DNA from: Certhia americana
Lineage: Eukaryota > Chordata > Aves > Passeriformes > Certhiidae
NCBI GenBank assembly: GCA_018697195.1
Contig: CM031857.1
Location: forward strand, 90,046,923 to 90,110,922
Direction of reading: 5' to 3'
DNA length: 64,000 nt
In this document: positions 38,488-52,391 of the stretch, piece after piece
Position numbering within the stretch: the first letter of the stretch is position 1
Layout of the letters: each line of letters starts with the position of its first letter
The notes under the pieces: model-generated
The model's input: only the letters and a program-made list of their open reading frames with translations
Database searches by the model: none
What the model was told of the DNA's origin: nothing
Program-made: the position numbers and the translations under genes

Positions 38488-39584
38488 GTGAGTTATTAAT
38501 GAGGGAAAAAATCATCCCCAATTACTGTGAAGCAAAATATTTCAACATTTACATATCTCAGACTTTAATTTTGATCTAATCCTTCGTGAGTTCTTAAGCT
38601 CAGACAGAATTCACTTTTCCAAACATTCTCACAGCGGCATTTGGAGAGGAACTTACACCTGTCCAAGTGCTGGCTTCCCTAAGGGTATGCTGCAGGGTCA
38701 CAGAAGTGCTGCCCATCCCATCCTTGTGCTGATAGAGACTGATTTCCTCTGAGATTCCTTCAAGCTACACCATAGGAACAGAGCCTCCACTGTCAGCTGT
38801 GCCAGAGAAAAAAATTCTGAGTTGTCTATACTGTCTGTGTTCCCAGACCGTTTTTGGGTTTTTTTTTCTTTTGCTAGAAACAGACTGGAATTTATTTGTA
38901 AGGGCTAATTTTGTTCCTTTGCTTTCCTTTGAATCCTTTTGAAATTAATGGTTTGGAAATTTTGACTCTGAATGTCCTAGAATAAAACCTGGGCAACACA
39001 AAGGTGATAATTTAAATTCATATAAACATGTGGGCAGTAACCAGGAGATGGGAGAAGTGCTGTCCACACTGTGAATCCATCCATCAACACAGATGTGAAA
39101 GTCTGACCTTGGCAGATTCAGGGGGTAGGGATGTCAAACACAGTTTGCAGTCAATTGGAAATGTAGCTACTAGACAAAGAAAACTCAATAATTACACAGC
39201 TGTTTCAGTAGATTACAGATTTCCTAGAAAACAATAAAACAACCATCTGTGAATGGAAAAAAAAGTAAATTATCTTTTTTTAATTCAAAAACATTTCTGA
39301 ATGTCATCAGATTCTGAATGACATCAGATATGTCCCCTGTAAACTTCTTATCTCTTTTCAAAACCAACACGGTCTGTAACCAATCGGTGTAGATTTCCCT
39401 ACAGCATTTATGCCCATTAATGCTTCATTGATTTACAGTGAAACTGCTGAAGGACTGTCTTGAATAGATATATAAATATTAATTCCTTGTGAAGGATGAC
39501 TGCTATTACACTAAATATTAAATGAATTCATAATACTTGGACATTTGCAATAAATCACTACTGGAACTGCATATTAACATCTCA

Positions 39585-39606
39585 TTTTTTTTTTTTTTTT
39601 TTTTTT
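39585..39606. repeat. Poly-T run, 22 bases
   Basis: This is an uninterrupted T homopolymer in the large intron. It is probably the reverse complement of an A-rich tail or a slippage product. No recognisable retrotransposon body flanks it. Confidence 0.85.
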
Positions 39607-42600
39607 AATATTAAAGCCACGGAAAAGGGCTGGTTGCTCCCAAAGAAATGTAGAGCTTTGTAACACTAGATCATCAACAAATTCCCACAGCACAAGGAAG
39701 AGTTTCAATTTAGTCCTATTTTACAGACAGAGGGAGGCGTGTAATGGTTTAGGTTGAACTGCTGATCACAGAAGGTTCAAACTCAATCTGTTTCTCTTGA
39801 GACATATCACAGTAAATTATCAGTTCCTGACAGTCCTTTTGCTTGAAATGCTCTGAGTAGCATCAGCAGAGGATCTGGCCATGTGATACCAGAAGGCTGA
39901 GAGCCAGACTCAAAGGGAGAAAGAGCTGGACATATTGTCTAATCTCCACGCACTCAAAGTGGTTGGTATCAGGTCACCTCTAAGTATCTTGCCCAAGGCC
40001 ACGACTTGAAGGATGGTACTGCTCAGGTTTTGACTAGGCTTAGCAATTGAATTAAGTCATCTTCTCTCTTCCAAGACCACAGATCTTAGATTCAGAAGTT
40101 TAGTAAAATGCTCAGCAGGGGCTAAAATCAATTCTTTATTTTTCCTTTTATTGAAGAAGAACAAAGAATAGATCAGCAAGTTCATTATATCTTTCTAAGT
40201 GATAGTAGCTTAAGAGCAGAAATTTATGCTAAGCCTGTAGAGTGGAAGCCATTCTTGTAAACAAAACTGAATGACTATCAGACTCATCTGGTTTTTAAGG
40301 TGTATATATGTGTGAGTATATGCACCTCCTTCATTCCAAATATTTTTGCTTCTGTGCTTTAAATGGTCTAAGTTGCAGAAGGTTTTTCTAATGAAAATTT
40401 GCCAAGGTATTTAAATGAGAAGCAAAAATTAGAAAAGCTACTACCACATAGGAATATTAATTGTTCGTTATACAGGGCTTTAGTTCACATAGTTACTTTG
40501 CATTTGCAAGACTGCCAATTAAAGAGGCTCAAAGTGCTCACTGCTGCACAATAGCTGTTTCTCCAGAGCCCCACAATGGCTATTGTATTTTGCCACTGAC
40601 CTTTGGACACCTTCAAATGCATGTTGACACAGGATGCTGGGATCATTAGAACTATTGTTTCAGTGTGCCACAGGGAAAGAAGAGTTTTGCAATTTCATTA
40701 AGTGCTTTAAAATTTTATGTAATGATGACAGCAGTAATATTTCTTAATTAGACAGCAAGAGAAAAACTGAAGCATTTTCTCTGGTGTTTCAGGTGAATTC
40801 CAGAATGCACATTTTCCATACAATCCCTTCCCATCAAGGAAAGAAGATATTTATCGGGGGCATTTGGTCTGCTTTTCTATTGTTTCCGGGGGAATTGATT
40901 TCATTTTTTTGACCTGGTGGTGCCATATGGCCAGCCTCCCTTAGCTTCCATGGACTCTGTCTGGGTGAACATCTTGACAGGATGGAAAAGGCTCTTCCAA
41001 AATATACCCAGTGGTATGCAGAAGACCAGGACCTAGATGCACACTTCAGACTCTGCTCTTCAAAAATCAGTGGACTTCGGCTCTGTGACAACAGCTGTGC
41101 TTTGTTTTATTTCTTCAGAATGTCTTGACATTTCTGAAGTATTTCTGTTTTCTTACTTGTCCATGACAGTTGAAGAGTGCAAACAAAAATTTTGGAAGTA
41201 GAAATACCAGATACTTCAAGTACACTTACTGTAGTAAATTCAAGCATCTTCTAAAAGCTTATATTTATTTTATTGTAGCCTTTCTATTCTTTAAAGCTGC
41301 TTTGAGAAATTACTTCAGCAGTCAGAACATAAAAGAGCATAATTTTAAAACTTGTGTGGGACGTTTTGTCTACAGAGAATAAATAAATTACTGACTTGTA
41401 TTTCCAATGAGTGTTCCTGCTTGAATATATAGAGAGTTTCTGTTCCATAAGTCTTGCCATTTCTGGGTTTGATTTTATCCCCTGGGATCCTATTATTGAA
41501 CAAATTATCACATACAGCTAAACTTCACAGCCCTGAGCCTCTGAATATAGTTTGGGTAATGGCTTGCACTTCTGACAAAAGAGGAAGAAATCTAATAGAC
41601 CTTTGCAAAACTTCTTGTATCATTTTTAAAAAATGGAAAAATTTACTGCGCAGTATTGCTGGTTGCAACTCTAAGCTAGTGTTGTAGAGCATGTACCAGA
41701 GGATGGCCAGTGTCTACCTACAAACATCTAACCAAAAACCTTTCAAGATGAAGGACATAGTATTTGGTATTTGTGTGTGCTTGAGGTAAATGTGCAGCAG
41801 GATTTCTCACAGTTATAAAATCCAAAAGGTCAGATGTGTTTTCTCAGAAACACAGGCTAAACTTTTTTTTTCCCTTTAATTGAAAGGGTGCTGTTATCAT
41901 CTTTTCATTTCTCTGTGAGAGAAACCCTTATAGAACTTTGAAACATCCCATGCATTGCCACTGCAATTGCCAATTGTGAATTTTGTGGTCTTTTCAAACA
42001 TCAAGGTGATATCTTTACCTTAACACATGAGGGGAAGTGACCCATTTCTGGGAGGGAGACACAAATAGTTCTTGCTGTGTGATGCAGGACATGAAGGGGA
42101 GCATATTCTGGAAAGAGCTGTTAAACCAGATTCTTGTGTTTCCATTCTCCTTACTGTAAATCTGCATCAGGAAGTAAAAGAGGCAGTAGTGATAAATGTT
42201 TCTCTTGCAGTGGGCTGGGATCTGAAATCTCTCGTCAGCCCATTGTGCTTCCCGGCAGAGTTTTTTACCATGGGTCCTGATTTCTTGCTTATGAAATGTA
42301 TTTCTATTGAGGGACAGGATTTCTCTTGAACAGAGAGGGCAGCACTCTGTTTGCTGTCTTCTCTGCATGGAAAGTTTGTATCTTTGCTGTACCAGTGTAG
42401 CCGCACTCTTTCTTTCAAGGCACATGATTGTTGCCTGGATAGATTTGAAAATGGGGATAATCTTTGCAGTATGTTTGGTACTTCTCTACTGAATTAGTTG
42501 AAGCCCTTTTTCAGTGGAGAAGGACTTTCATAGGATCTTTATTATAGAAAGTTCAAGTTTTACCTGGATCCACCTCTAGGCAGTTTTGAGAGGTTTTCTG

Positions 42601-42683
42601 TCTCACATTGAGGCTTTCAAAAACGAAAGCAAAGGAGTTGGTATGTCTGCTCACTGCCCATGTTTTGTTTGGTTCCTTTGCAG

Positions 42684-43021
42684 AAGGAGAAGAAGAGCGG
42701 GCTGTTGAAACTTCTAGCAGGAGCATCAACAAAAAAGAAGTCACGCTCCCCACCATCTGTGTCCCCCACACACGACCCCCAGACAGCCATTGAAGGAGTT
42801 CTGCAAGGGGCAGTGGGGCCAGAGCTGTCCTCCCTCTCCAGTCATGGCAGAGCTGGCTCATGCCCTATCGAGAGTGAAATGCAGGGAGCCATGGGGCTGG
42901 AGCCTCTGCACAGGAAAACAGGCTCCTTGGATTTGAATTTTTCCATCCCTTCACCTGCCAGGCCACCCCTCTCTTCCATGGCAGCTATTCGTCCAGAGCC
43001 CAAGCCTTTGCCCCGGGAAAG
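42684..43021 (+). CDS. SH3RF3: SH3RF3 exon: conserved basic motif and C-terminal linker
   Basis: This 338-base exon encodes window residues 277-388 plus two bases of 389. It begins KEKKSG, followed by the family-conserved segment LLKLLAGASTKKKSR (about residues 283-297) and SPPSVSPTHDP. Later come SHGRAGSCPIESEMQGAMG, LEPLHRKTGSLDLNFSI and PEPKPLPRE. The basic cluster STKKKSR followed by SP pairs suggests a phosphoregulated binding site, which is inference. The segment is highly similar to my recollection of SH3RF3 and less so to SH3RF1, supporting the paralogue call. The acceptor is TTCCTTTGCAG in phase 0, and the donor is GTAAGT at 43022 in phase 2. The terminal AG joins G of the last exon to give arginine. 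Confidence 0.95.
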
Positions 43022-46000
43022 GTAAGTTGTGTTTCTCCTGAGGTTGTCTGCATCCACAGGGAGCAGTTGGAGGAGGGATGAAAGTTTAATTTGCTCAAGG
43101 GTTGTTTCAGTTTTGGTGTTCTGTGGATTGACTGTACGTGGCTCTTCTTATAGGAAGACAGAGCTTACATGCATCTGCTCATTGAAAATCATTTGGTACT
43201 CCATGCAGGTTTAAAGAAGTGTTTACGAGCGCCTGTCCATGACACTCCTGCTCTAAATGTGGAGGATAGCAGGGCTTTCTCAGCCCAAACAGTGTAAATG
43301 CTGTTGGCAAATGCCACATTTTAAATGGGATTCCAGTGTTTTAACTTAAGGACTTGGCATATTATGTCCCATCTGGACATGTCCTGTTCTGCAATACCAA
43401 AGACTGTTTCAAATTCTTCTTGTGTAGAATACTCACAGAGAGGGCCATCTTCAGTAACCTGTTACCAAAAATGTGGCTCGTGTCTAGAGAGGAGTGTACC
43501 AGTGATTCTGGAGTTCATTTCAGCAGCCTGCTCTCCACCTTGGTACCTTGGAGTAATGGACTTAGCAAACCTGAAAAAAGAATTATAGGAATACCAAAAT
43601 ACAAAAGCAGGTGGAGAGAGAGATAACTGATCAGAAAAGAGCTAGGGGTTGCAGAAAAGAGTCACGCTGGCTTCAGGTAAATGTTTTCTACAAGACTGCA
43701 GCTTGAGGACTGGGAAGGAAATAGATAATATACAGCTGCAGTGCTGTTGAAATGCTTTCCACTCAGAAGGTGATTGAGAAAAACATTTTTTTGCAAAAGC
43801 ATTGAAGAATTTTCAAAAAACTGTTCAGGGTACACTCTTGGTATTTAAAACAATTTTGAAATAACATAAAATCACAGAAGTTGGAAAGAAACTAGTTTTT
43901 TCTGAGTGCATGAAAGATGTTGAAGGGAATGGACTGGGCAAGGCACCTGACCCTGAATCCTGTTGGGATCACGAAGCAGATGATGCACACATAATAAGGG
44001 ACATTACAGGACCGTCCATACCTTATACAGTGTTTTACTAATGCAGGTTGGAATTCTGTTGAGAAGGTGACAGTAGGACCATAACATACTTAAACTTTTC
44101 TGAGGCATCTGGTTTGTTACCGTAAAACCTTTTGCTGAGTAAATTGTACACAGTCATCCCAGCAGATACTAAGTGCATTGGAAATTGATTCACTGGCATC
44201 AGATCTAACTCCACATCAGAAATCACTAGAAAATGGTTATTAATGTATGTAGTGCAGCCCAACAAGAGTGAGGTCCTGAACCTGAACTGTTGACCTTAAA
44301 CCTTTGCTGTTGCAGAATGAGGACTAAAGTGGGAGGTGGGTGATGGGTAGGGCAGATCTGCTGGTACAGAGCTAATTCAGCTCCTGGTCAGGTGAACACA
44401 GAGTCAAAGTATATTTCAGAAGAGTCAAATCTGATGCAAAGTGAAGTGGACTCAGAGAAGCATCATAAGAAAAATGGAAGATTTAAAACTATATACTTGC
44501 AATGAGAGACACAGGGAGCTCTGGCACACCTGGTAAAGAGTGTAGGATGGTATGGTAACAGTCTGTAAGAGATTGCAGTCAGGACAGACATGGGAATATT
44601 TTTACACTAGATTTGGCATTTTTTCTGAAAAGATGCTTTTGTTCAGGTGCAGCTGTTAGACTTGAAGCAGAAATAAATACAGGCCAGTCCTTCAGCATTG
44701 TAATGAAGGCAGTGAGAACAGACTATAGCAGTTGTCTCTTGCCCTTAAAATCCATGAAAAAGTAATTTAGTAAAAGGAGTGAAAAACCAATCCCTATTTA
44801 GGCACACTTAATTTGGTCTACATCAGTTCAGATTAATGCTATAAGAAAAGGTAAATCAATATAAACCAGATTTAGCACGAGTGTAACTAAATCAGTGGGC
44901 TGCTGCACCTTTAGTTAAATGTAACCATGAAGAGAAGCTGGGGAGTACAGCCCCGACATCTCCAGAGCTGGGTGTTAATATGCTGCTCTCAAAGCTTTAC
45001 TATAGAGAACTACAGACACATTATTTAATATGCCAGGGCTAGTTCCATACCCTACAAATTTCTCAGTCCACCTCAGGGTGGTCCAGGTAAGGAAACGTTT
45101 AACTGATGACTATTGTAAGTGGCAGAATAGAATCAGAGAGACAAAGATTACCTGCATTCTCTTAGCTGTGCTGGAATCAGGAGCAAATAGATTTAGAGTG
45201 CTAGAACTGTGTAAATGCTTCCAGCTGCAGTATATGGTGATAAGGAACTTACTCTGATTTTATGTATTTTGATTCCTGAGTCTTAAATCTGAAAATAAGC
45301 TGTAATTGAAGTAACCATAATTATACACAGCAGGCAAGATTCTTTAATTGATTTATGAATTAACTTCCATATCATTGGTGTATCTGCATCCCTTAACTGA
45401 TCATATGGGTTTTTTCATGTCCATAATGGGAAATATTAATTACCTTCATGCACTAGGAAGGATAATGCTTAGTCCTGGAATAATCTGAGCAGATACATTA
45501 AACACTTGTCTGCTAGAAATTCATCCCACATCCATCTGTGCTCATTAAATCATCAAATTTCTCAGAAGTACCAAATTATATTTTTTTTAAAACAAATTAC
45601 GGTTTTAAAACCACTTGTTCTTCTCACATCTGGCAATGGAGCAACTTGCATTCAACGTCACTCAGCTCCATATTTTGCTTGTTTGCATTTTGGTGCATTT
45701 CATCCGCACAGTAGGAGCAATTCTCTGAGAAAGAAAAGGGAGGAGAGGGAAAAAAAGGTTAGATAAACAGATTCAGATGCTGGAAGAAATTTTAAAAAGC
45801 TGCAAAGCATTTCAGTACACTTAGCTGTACTTGGCTTTCTGTCTCCCAACGCCCATCTGTGCACACAGAAACAGAGCACTGAAAGGTTGGAAGAAGTAGC
45901 ACATTCCTTAATATTTACGGCATTCAAAATGAGGATCATGCAGGCAGCAGAGCCCCGCTACTTTTCCTATAGAGGTTGGCTTGCAGCTCCAGCACTCGCC

Positions 46001-47104
46001 ACATCCCAGGTTACTGATCAAACCCAGTGCACCAAGAGGTGCATTAAAGGGCTCTGATTGCTTGCAGCTTGCTCACTGTTTAAGGGATGAATTGCCTATT
46101 CTGCTGCCTGACAGTGCAGATCTTTCTGAGAGCTGCAGCCAGGTAGACAGAAAGGTGAAGCGAGCTTCACCATCTTGGAGGTGCTGTTAATGTTTGTACT
46201 CTCAGTCTTTTTTTTTTTTTTTACATAGAGAGGAAAACAATTATTTTCTTCTTCTTAATATTCCAAAGCCTGGCTATGGATGACTGGATTAGGAAGAAAA
46301 TTGCTCCTAGCACTCCTGTCATTTAGCCTTCATATTTGTCTGGTTTGCTGGGGTAGTCAGAGCCCATCTCTACCTTCCACTGCCAGTTTATAAAACCACA
46401 TTCCTTCAGATGCTATCTGCCATAAAACATCCAACAATTCAAGCAGCAGAGCAGAGAAATTTCCCAGATGGTGGCCTTGTCATTTCATGAGGCAGTGATT
46501 GACTGCTAGGTGAATACCCCATCAGGCTGTGTGTGCCTCACACACTCTTTTCTGCCTACTGCTCCATCCAGTTTCTGCTGGTGCAAGAAACAGAACCAGT
46601 ACAGGGACACACTGTGGTGAAGCAGGCGCTGGGCCAGAGCCTTGCCCACATCCCATCAATGCTGTCAGCTCACAGGAGGAGTGTGCTGTGTGCCTGGCAG
46701 CACCAAAACAAAATACTTCCCTTGCCACCCCCTTCAAGAAGATGAGACTGTACATTAAGCAAAACAGGAGAGTTGAGTGTGCATGTGTGTGTGCATGAGT
46801 CATGTTCCCCTCGCTGCCTGGCACTGTTCCCAGAGGCAAACCTGAGTAAAACATGTCACGCGTTGTTGACTCTTTTATAGTAACTGGCACTAATTCTGCC
46901 GTGTTATATTGTGATAAAGCAGCTGTGGCCAGACTTATTGTCACGACTGGCATATCTGTACTGCGTTTCTATGGTTTTCATGCAGCTTTCAACCAAGTTA
47001 TAACCACAACAGTGCTGCAGTATAAGATGGGAACAGTAAGTTTGACCTTTAAAATAGATCCCTCCATGTTTCCATGTTTCTTTCTATAAATCACTGCCAC
47101 ATTA

Positions 47105-47170
47105 GAAATTGAGCTCACAATTCAAGGAAGCATTCAAGCATGTGCTTAACGCCCATTGGCTTCAATTTTG
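47105..47170. repeat. Possible ancient amniote repeat remnant
   Basis: The block AATTCAAGGAAGCATTCAAG, then CATGTGCTTAACGCCCATTG, resembles an old, very common reptile/bird repeat built around a CATGTGCTTAA core. The copy is short and worn, and its class is unknown to me. Confidence 0.4.
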
Positions 47171-48689
47171 CTGTGCTCGTATGTCTTCTTTGCCAAAAAG
47201 AAAAGCAGAAGAAGGGTTCATTTCATTCCTGGAAAGTGATACTAGAGAAATGACCCAAGGAGTAATTTCTGACTGAACAGTGACATGTATTCACATGGTT
47301 AAGTGCTTCTCTGAGTAGGGATACCTGCCTTAGGACTGGAAACCAACCATTAACCATCTCAGAAACTGAATCCTGCAATATTTCCAGCAGAAAGGTAAAA
47401 GACACCACTGAGACTTGTTCTTCTAAGGCTGTTGATTCAGTCACCACACTATGGAGAAGCAGGTTTTGGCTTGTAGTGTGCAGAGGTGCCTTGCAGGTCC
47501 CTGAAATTTGCCAGGGAAAGGCTGAAAAAACTCCACTAGTGAACAAAAGCAGTGGTTACTAGGCTAGATGCTCCATTAGCGCTGATTACCCATTGCCTCC
47601 AAAACTAACTGTGTATCCCCAATGCATAAGAGACCTGTTAGAGTCACAGGACTGCACTCATGCAACCTGTCCTTAGTGCATGATACTTTGAGAAACAGGA
47701 ACTTGCATTAAGCATCCAAATTCAAGCACTCTAAATGGGATCAGATTGGAGGTTAGCCCTGCAGACCTTATTTGCCTCATTGCATATTTTCTTAAGTTGC
47801 TCTAGTTCCATCAGTGTCATGGATACACATATTTACTCAGTGAGCATTTGTTTTTTGGTTTTTTTTTAAGAATGTCCATGGCTGAGTTCAGCCATTAATT
47901 ACTGATCAGTTCTGATCAATACTGTTCAGTGCCTGCCTGCACACTGACAGAGGGCCTGTATGAGTCATTTAGACCAGACAGGACTCCTACACAGCCAGTG
48001 TGCATGAGATAAGTCTCTCTCTGTGGAAAGTGTGGCACGAGGCTTTACAGCTGAAGGAGTCAGAGATGCCACTTTCCCCACATCTGCACTACTCAGTGCA
48101 TTTCATCATGGTCACTTGCAAGAGATATTCCAACCTCTGCAAAAGGTGGGGTGGCTCCCATGTCACCAAGAGCCTTGACTCACATCCAGAGCAGCATCTC
48201 ATGCACTAAGGGAAGCAGGCATCCTATGGGAAAAATAGTATGCAATTGTATAATGAAAGATTGTGTTGCAAGGCAGCAGAATTAAAGTCATGGACAATTT
48301 TATTTGCATTTTTTTTTCATCTCAGATGCATGGGTGTGAAACACTCATCTTTTAAGGTTGTAGATGTCTTTATGTATCTACACACATGATATTTTTAAAC
48401 ATTTTGCTTCTTTAAAAGAAACAAAACCAGAATTTCCATCATGTGACATCTGTTTGAGGTTAGAAGTCTTATTTGCACCTTCCAGATTTCAGTAGGAGTA
48501 GCAAAAGGAGGGCTGGGTGGGAGAGGTGTTTCTTTTGGCTGTGAAAACAAGTGCTATGAAGACAGGGGACAGGGGGATTGCAAGGTCTTTGCTGACAGCA
48601 GAGGATAGACCTATTCCCAGCTCAGTGACATAATTTGGCTGCTGGGGTGCCCATCCCATCCTCAGCCCCAGTGCCAGCCTCTACTGATG

Positions 48690-48960
48690 CAGGCTCCTGC
48701 TTATTGGGATGCCATGTCCCTGCCCTAGGCTCCCCCCCACCAAGGTTTTTTGCTCTCCCAGACTCAGCTCAGCATAGCTTCCCCCCTCAGCAGTCATAAC
48801 CACACCTTCTATCAGGACTTCCAGTTTTCATCACAGTCACGTTTCTTCCTCTGCTTCCAGTTTTTCTCCTATCAGCCTCCCTCTTCCTCCACCTCTTCCC
48901 TTACTCTACCCCACTCTTCAGCTCCCTGGGGTTTCCCTGTCCAGGCAAAACCCATCCCCT
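48690..48960. repeat. Pyrimidine-rich tract
   Basis: About 270 bases are strongly biased to C and T on the + strand, with blocks such as CCTCCCTCTTCCTCCACCTC. There is no clear unit length and no transposon structure. It may be a worn low-complexity tract. Confidence 0.5.
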
Positions 48961-51943
48961 GTCCTTGCTGATACTACTTGCAGCCTCTCCTCATGTATTA
49001 TTCCTTGTGCACCTAGAGTGACCTTCCCAGGCCACTGCCCATCCTGGACAGTAGCCTCCAGGGACAAAGTGCCCAATACAAGGATGCCACAGCAGCCAGC
49101 AGTGGGGATGTCCAACAAGAGAAGTCCCCTAAGAGAAAAGTTCTGTCCCCTAAGATAAAAATACAAGAGGGGCCCAGTGCTAAGAAAGGAAGAGAAATTC
49201 AACCTCTGAGGTCCCAGAGCTAGGACAGATTGGAGCATGAATCAGCAGAGATTTTATTTTCAGTGCTCTTACAAGCCTAAATATGTGCCATTTTGGGGTG
49301 GTTTGAATGTTTTTAACCTAGCTGAAAGTGGGTGATTTTCTGAACGAACAGTATCCCTGACAGACCAGTGGGACCACAGGACAGGTCTTTGCACCCAGAT
49401 ATAGGACCTGAGAGCAGTTTGTGGAAGTACTCATATGGATCCTGCTGGTGCTGCAAAACCCCTCATGTTATTCTTGGAAGTGATCAGGCCATTGGGCTTT
49501 ATGTTGGACCCTCAGCCTGATACAATCAACTGCTGTGGAGAATTTGGGCCAAAATGATTAACATTTGGCAGAATTGTAACTATATAAGACAGATTTACAC
49601 AATTTACAACAGAAAATACCAAGTATTGCTAATAGTGGTCAGAGGTGATTGCCACACTTGTAATCATAACTGTTGCCCAGCTAATTAGCATTTTTGAAAG
49701 TTGGTAATTTAGAGGTGGAATGTAACACAGACAAAATTGAGAAGACCAAGATCTATCTGAAATGCCAAGCAACAGTTTGGTATAGGAAAACCTACAATTT
49801 TGCAGCATCATCTCAAAAAGGGGAAAAAAGGGGAAATTAAAAGGGGAGATATAAATAGACATATCCCAGGCTGCCTTTTTGGGAGTGAGGGAGGATGTCT
49901 GTGAGGAGACCTTTTCTGCCAAAAAAATATGTGTAATAACTGTCCTTGCAGTTCCATTCCAGAGGATAAGTGAGGCTGAGGTGCCACCTGGAGGTGCGGA
50001 GGGGCGGCACAGCTCCCTGTGCCAGCCCAGTGCCGGGACACTGCCCCTGCAGCCCCCACCAGGATGCTTCTCCCAGGCTCCGCTTCAAATCTCTCGTGGG
50101 AAAAGGCATTGCGTCTTTTTCCATCTCTCACAGAGGAGTTCTTAACTGATTTGCAAGGTCTTTCGTAGCTAGTGTTTTGTTACTCTATCAAGAACCTCTT
50201 CAGTACTATCCTGTGAGGTACTGTAGTTAATTAAATTTAAATCACAGCATTTAGGGTTTCCTGAATGGGAAAAAGTGCCTCATTTTGTAATGCAGTGACT
50301 GAGATTTATTTCTCTAAATTGCTAAGAAGATGCTGTGTAGAATCCCTTTTATGACAGCGGGTGCATTCCTGTTGAGTGTGGTCACCTGCCTCCTCATGTG
50401 AAGCATTTAGGGACTAGCAGCTCATCACTCAGAGGATGTAGTTTTGCTTTAAAAGGACGTCTCTGTGCTTTTGGTATAACATGAGGTGCATGGCATTCCT
50501 AGCTGGGTCTTCAGAGTGACCCTGCCCAAGACACCACCTTTTTTGAGTTTCTGTTTCCTGACTTGCCAGAACAGTCTGTGAGTATCTCCACAGCACTCAA
50601 CTAATGTTGAGGTCCAACCTTTTTTCTTTCTCAAGGCCTCTTGAGTTCCTGATGCAGAGCTCTGATGTGCTGTGATTGTTCATAAGAGTAGTGAGATCTG
50701 AAACTTGGCATCATCTTAGCTGAAATTGTTCCACTCTGATAATTTAATTAATCAACACTGCAGCAGAGTGTTTGAAATAATGTGTGCATTCATTTGCATA
50801 ATGAGTGTAATTGGGAAAGCTTCATATTATAAGTGTAGCAGTTCCATAGATGATCGCTTGATAGACCATTTTCCTGCACACGTTTCAACCCCTGTTATTT
50901 GCTTTTCCACAGAGGAAGGAAGTGACAACTAGATTTATTAACCAAGGTACTGAGAGGATTGGCAAATTTTTGATGGCACTTGAACACATATATTTTCCAT
51001 TACTGCATTGCTTTATCAAGATAAAAAAGCTATAGTGAGGTATTAGAACAGAACCCCTGCTCCAAATGGAGTTTAATGCTTTTCCAAGTAATGGGTTGTT
51101 TGGCTGTGGAGATGTCCAGACATAGTGTCAAAGCTGGTATTTCCAGTGTCATGCCAACTGGAGTGCCTAGTTTCAGAACTGAAGTCACTAGGCACCTGAG
51201 CAAAGTCTGCAAAGAAAATGGTTGATTGCCACTGGAGGAACCCTTGCTTTGGTACTGTCTCACCAGGGATGGTCTTGGGGTGTGGTCCACAGCCTCCAGG
51301 GCATGTTAAAGTCCCCAGGGACAGGATGTTATCTTAAATAAGTGCTCACCTTGTTACAAACAGGACTCAGGCATTGGTGGCCAGGCAGCAGTTGTGAATA
51401 TATTCATTCTCAGGATATGGGCTTTAGGTAATCAATTGGCAACTTTTAACTATCTTACTATAGTCATTACTATGCAATTAACAAGACAGTTATTGACTGT
51501 TAACCAAATGCTAGATGACTGCAGAAATGCTGAAGAAAGAAAAACAGCCATGCAGCAGAAATATATTCCCTGCTCTGCACACAAGTGCGTTGATATAAAA
51601 TGGCCTGGTCTGTGCTCTCAGAAGGACGCCTGCTGATAAGCTCTGAGTGCAGAATAGCTGTATCAGGCTCAGACACATCATTACTTCATTGAAATGAAGT
51701 GACACTTGAAAACCAAGTTCCCAGAGAGCCCTGTGAATGGTTCAGGACTGGGGCTCCCTGTTGGTTTGGAGAGTGCTTTGAAAGTCACTTGATACCTCTA
51801 CATTTTAGCTTCCCTTCCAGCTTTGAGGGACCCAAGGTACATTCGCAAGAAACACTGTAAGAAGAAAAATGTGAACTGCTTTAGCTAACATCTGTTGGTG
51901 TCCCAGGCAATGGGAGCATTGCAAACCCCATTTTTCATCATCA

Positions 51944-52391
51944 GTGGACAAGGGAAAAGAGCATATCATATATCTGGACTTCTGTAAGGTCTTTGACGTG
52001 GTCCCTCACAATATCTCTCTCTACATTGGAGAAGGGTGGATTTCATGGGTGCACTGTTAGGTGGATCAGGAATTGGTTGGACGATCACATCCAGAGGGTA
52101 GTGGTCAGTGGCTCAATGTCCTAATGGACACTGGTGACAAGTGGTGTCCCTCAGGGGTCCACACTGGGACCAATGCTGTTCAATGTCTTCATCAATAACA
52201 TAGATGGTGGGATTGCGGGCACCCTCAGGAAGTTTGCAGATGACACCAAGCTGATTTATGCAGTTGACACATAGGCTCTGAGCACCATGCTAGAGCTGAA
52301 AATGTCCCTGCCTCCAGCAGAGGGATTGAACTAGATGACCTTTAAAGTCCCTCCCAGCCCAAACTCTTCTATCATTATATGATGCTATGAT
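51944..52391 (+). mobile_element. CR1 LINE fragment with internal deletion
   Basis: A CR1 reverse-transcriptase segment lies in sense orientation. It has GTGGACAAGGGAAAAGAGCA at its start, a frame reading [16 protein letters not shown] (the FADD catalytic motif) near 52215-52265, and then a jump at about 52290-52318 to the CR1 3' end (TTGAACTAGATGACCTTTAA). It ends with ATATGATGCTATGA near 52391. Stops and frameshifts make it inactive. It sits about 390 bases before the last coding exon. Confidence 0.88.

Larger units (their letters stand above)
20737..42683 (+). other. SH3RF3: SH3RF3 large intron (22 kb)
   Basis: This phase-0 intron has donor GTAAGG and acceptor GGTTCCTTTGCAG. It holds a - strand CR1 tail (26.0-26.5 kb), old CR1 remnants (30.7-31.2 and 36.2-36.4 kb), a solo LTR (31.5-32.0 kb), simple repeats and a possible cassette exon at 38.4 kb. 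The remainder (20.8-26.0, 26.6-30.7, 32.0-36.1, 36.5-38.3 and 38.5-42.6 kb) is AT-rich with no gene that I can support. Confidence 0.85.

Noticed and set aside
43840..43900. Possible CR1 end (AAAATCACAGAAGTTGGAAAG)
   Set aside because: Only about 20 bases resemble the CR1 terminus and the following sequence does not continue the match.
49930..50145. Possible extra exon after CTTGCAG in a GC-rich patch of the last intron
   Set aside because: In the frame required by the phase-2 intron a TGA appears within seven codons, and no good donor follows a coding-like stretch.
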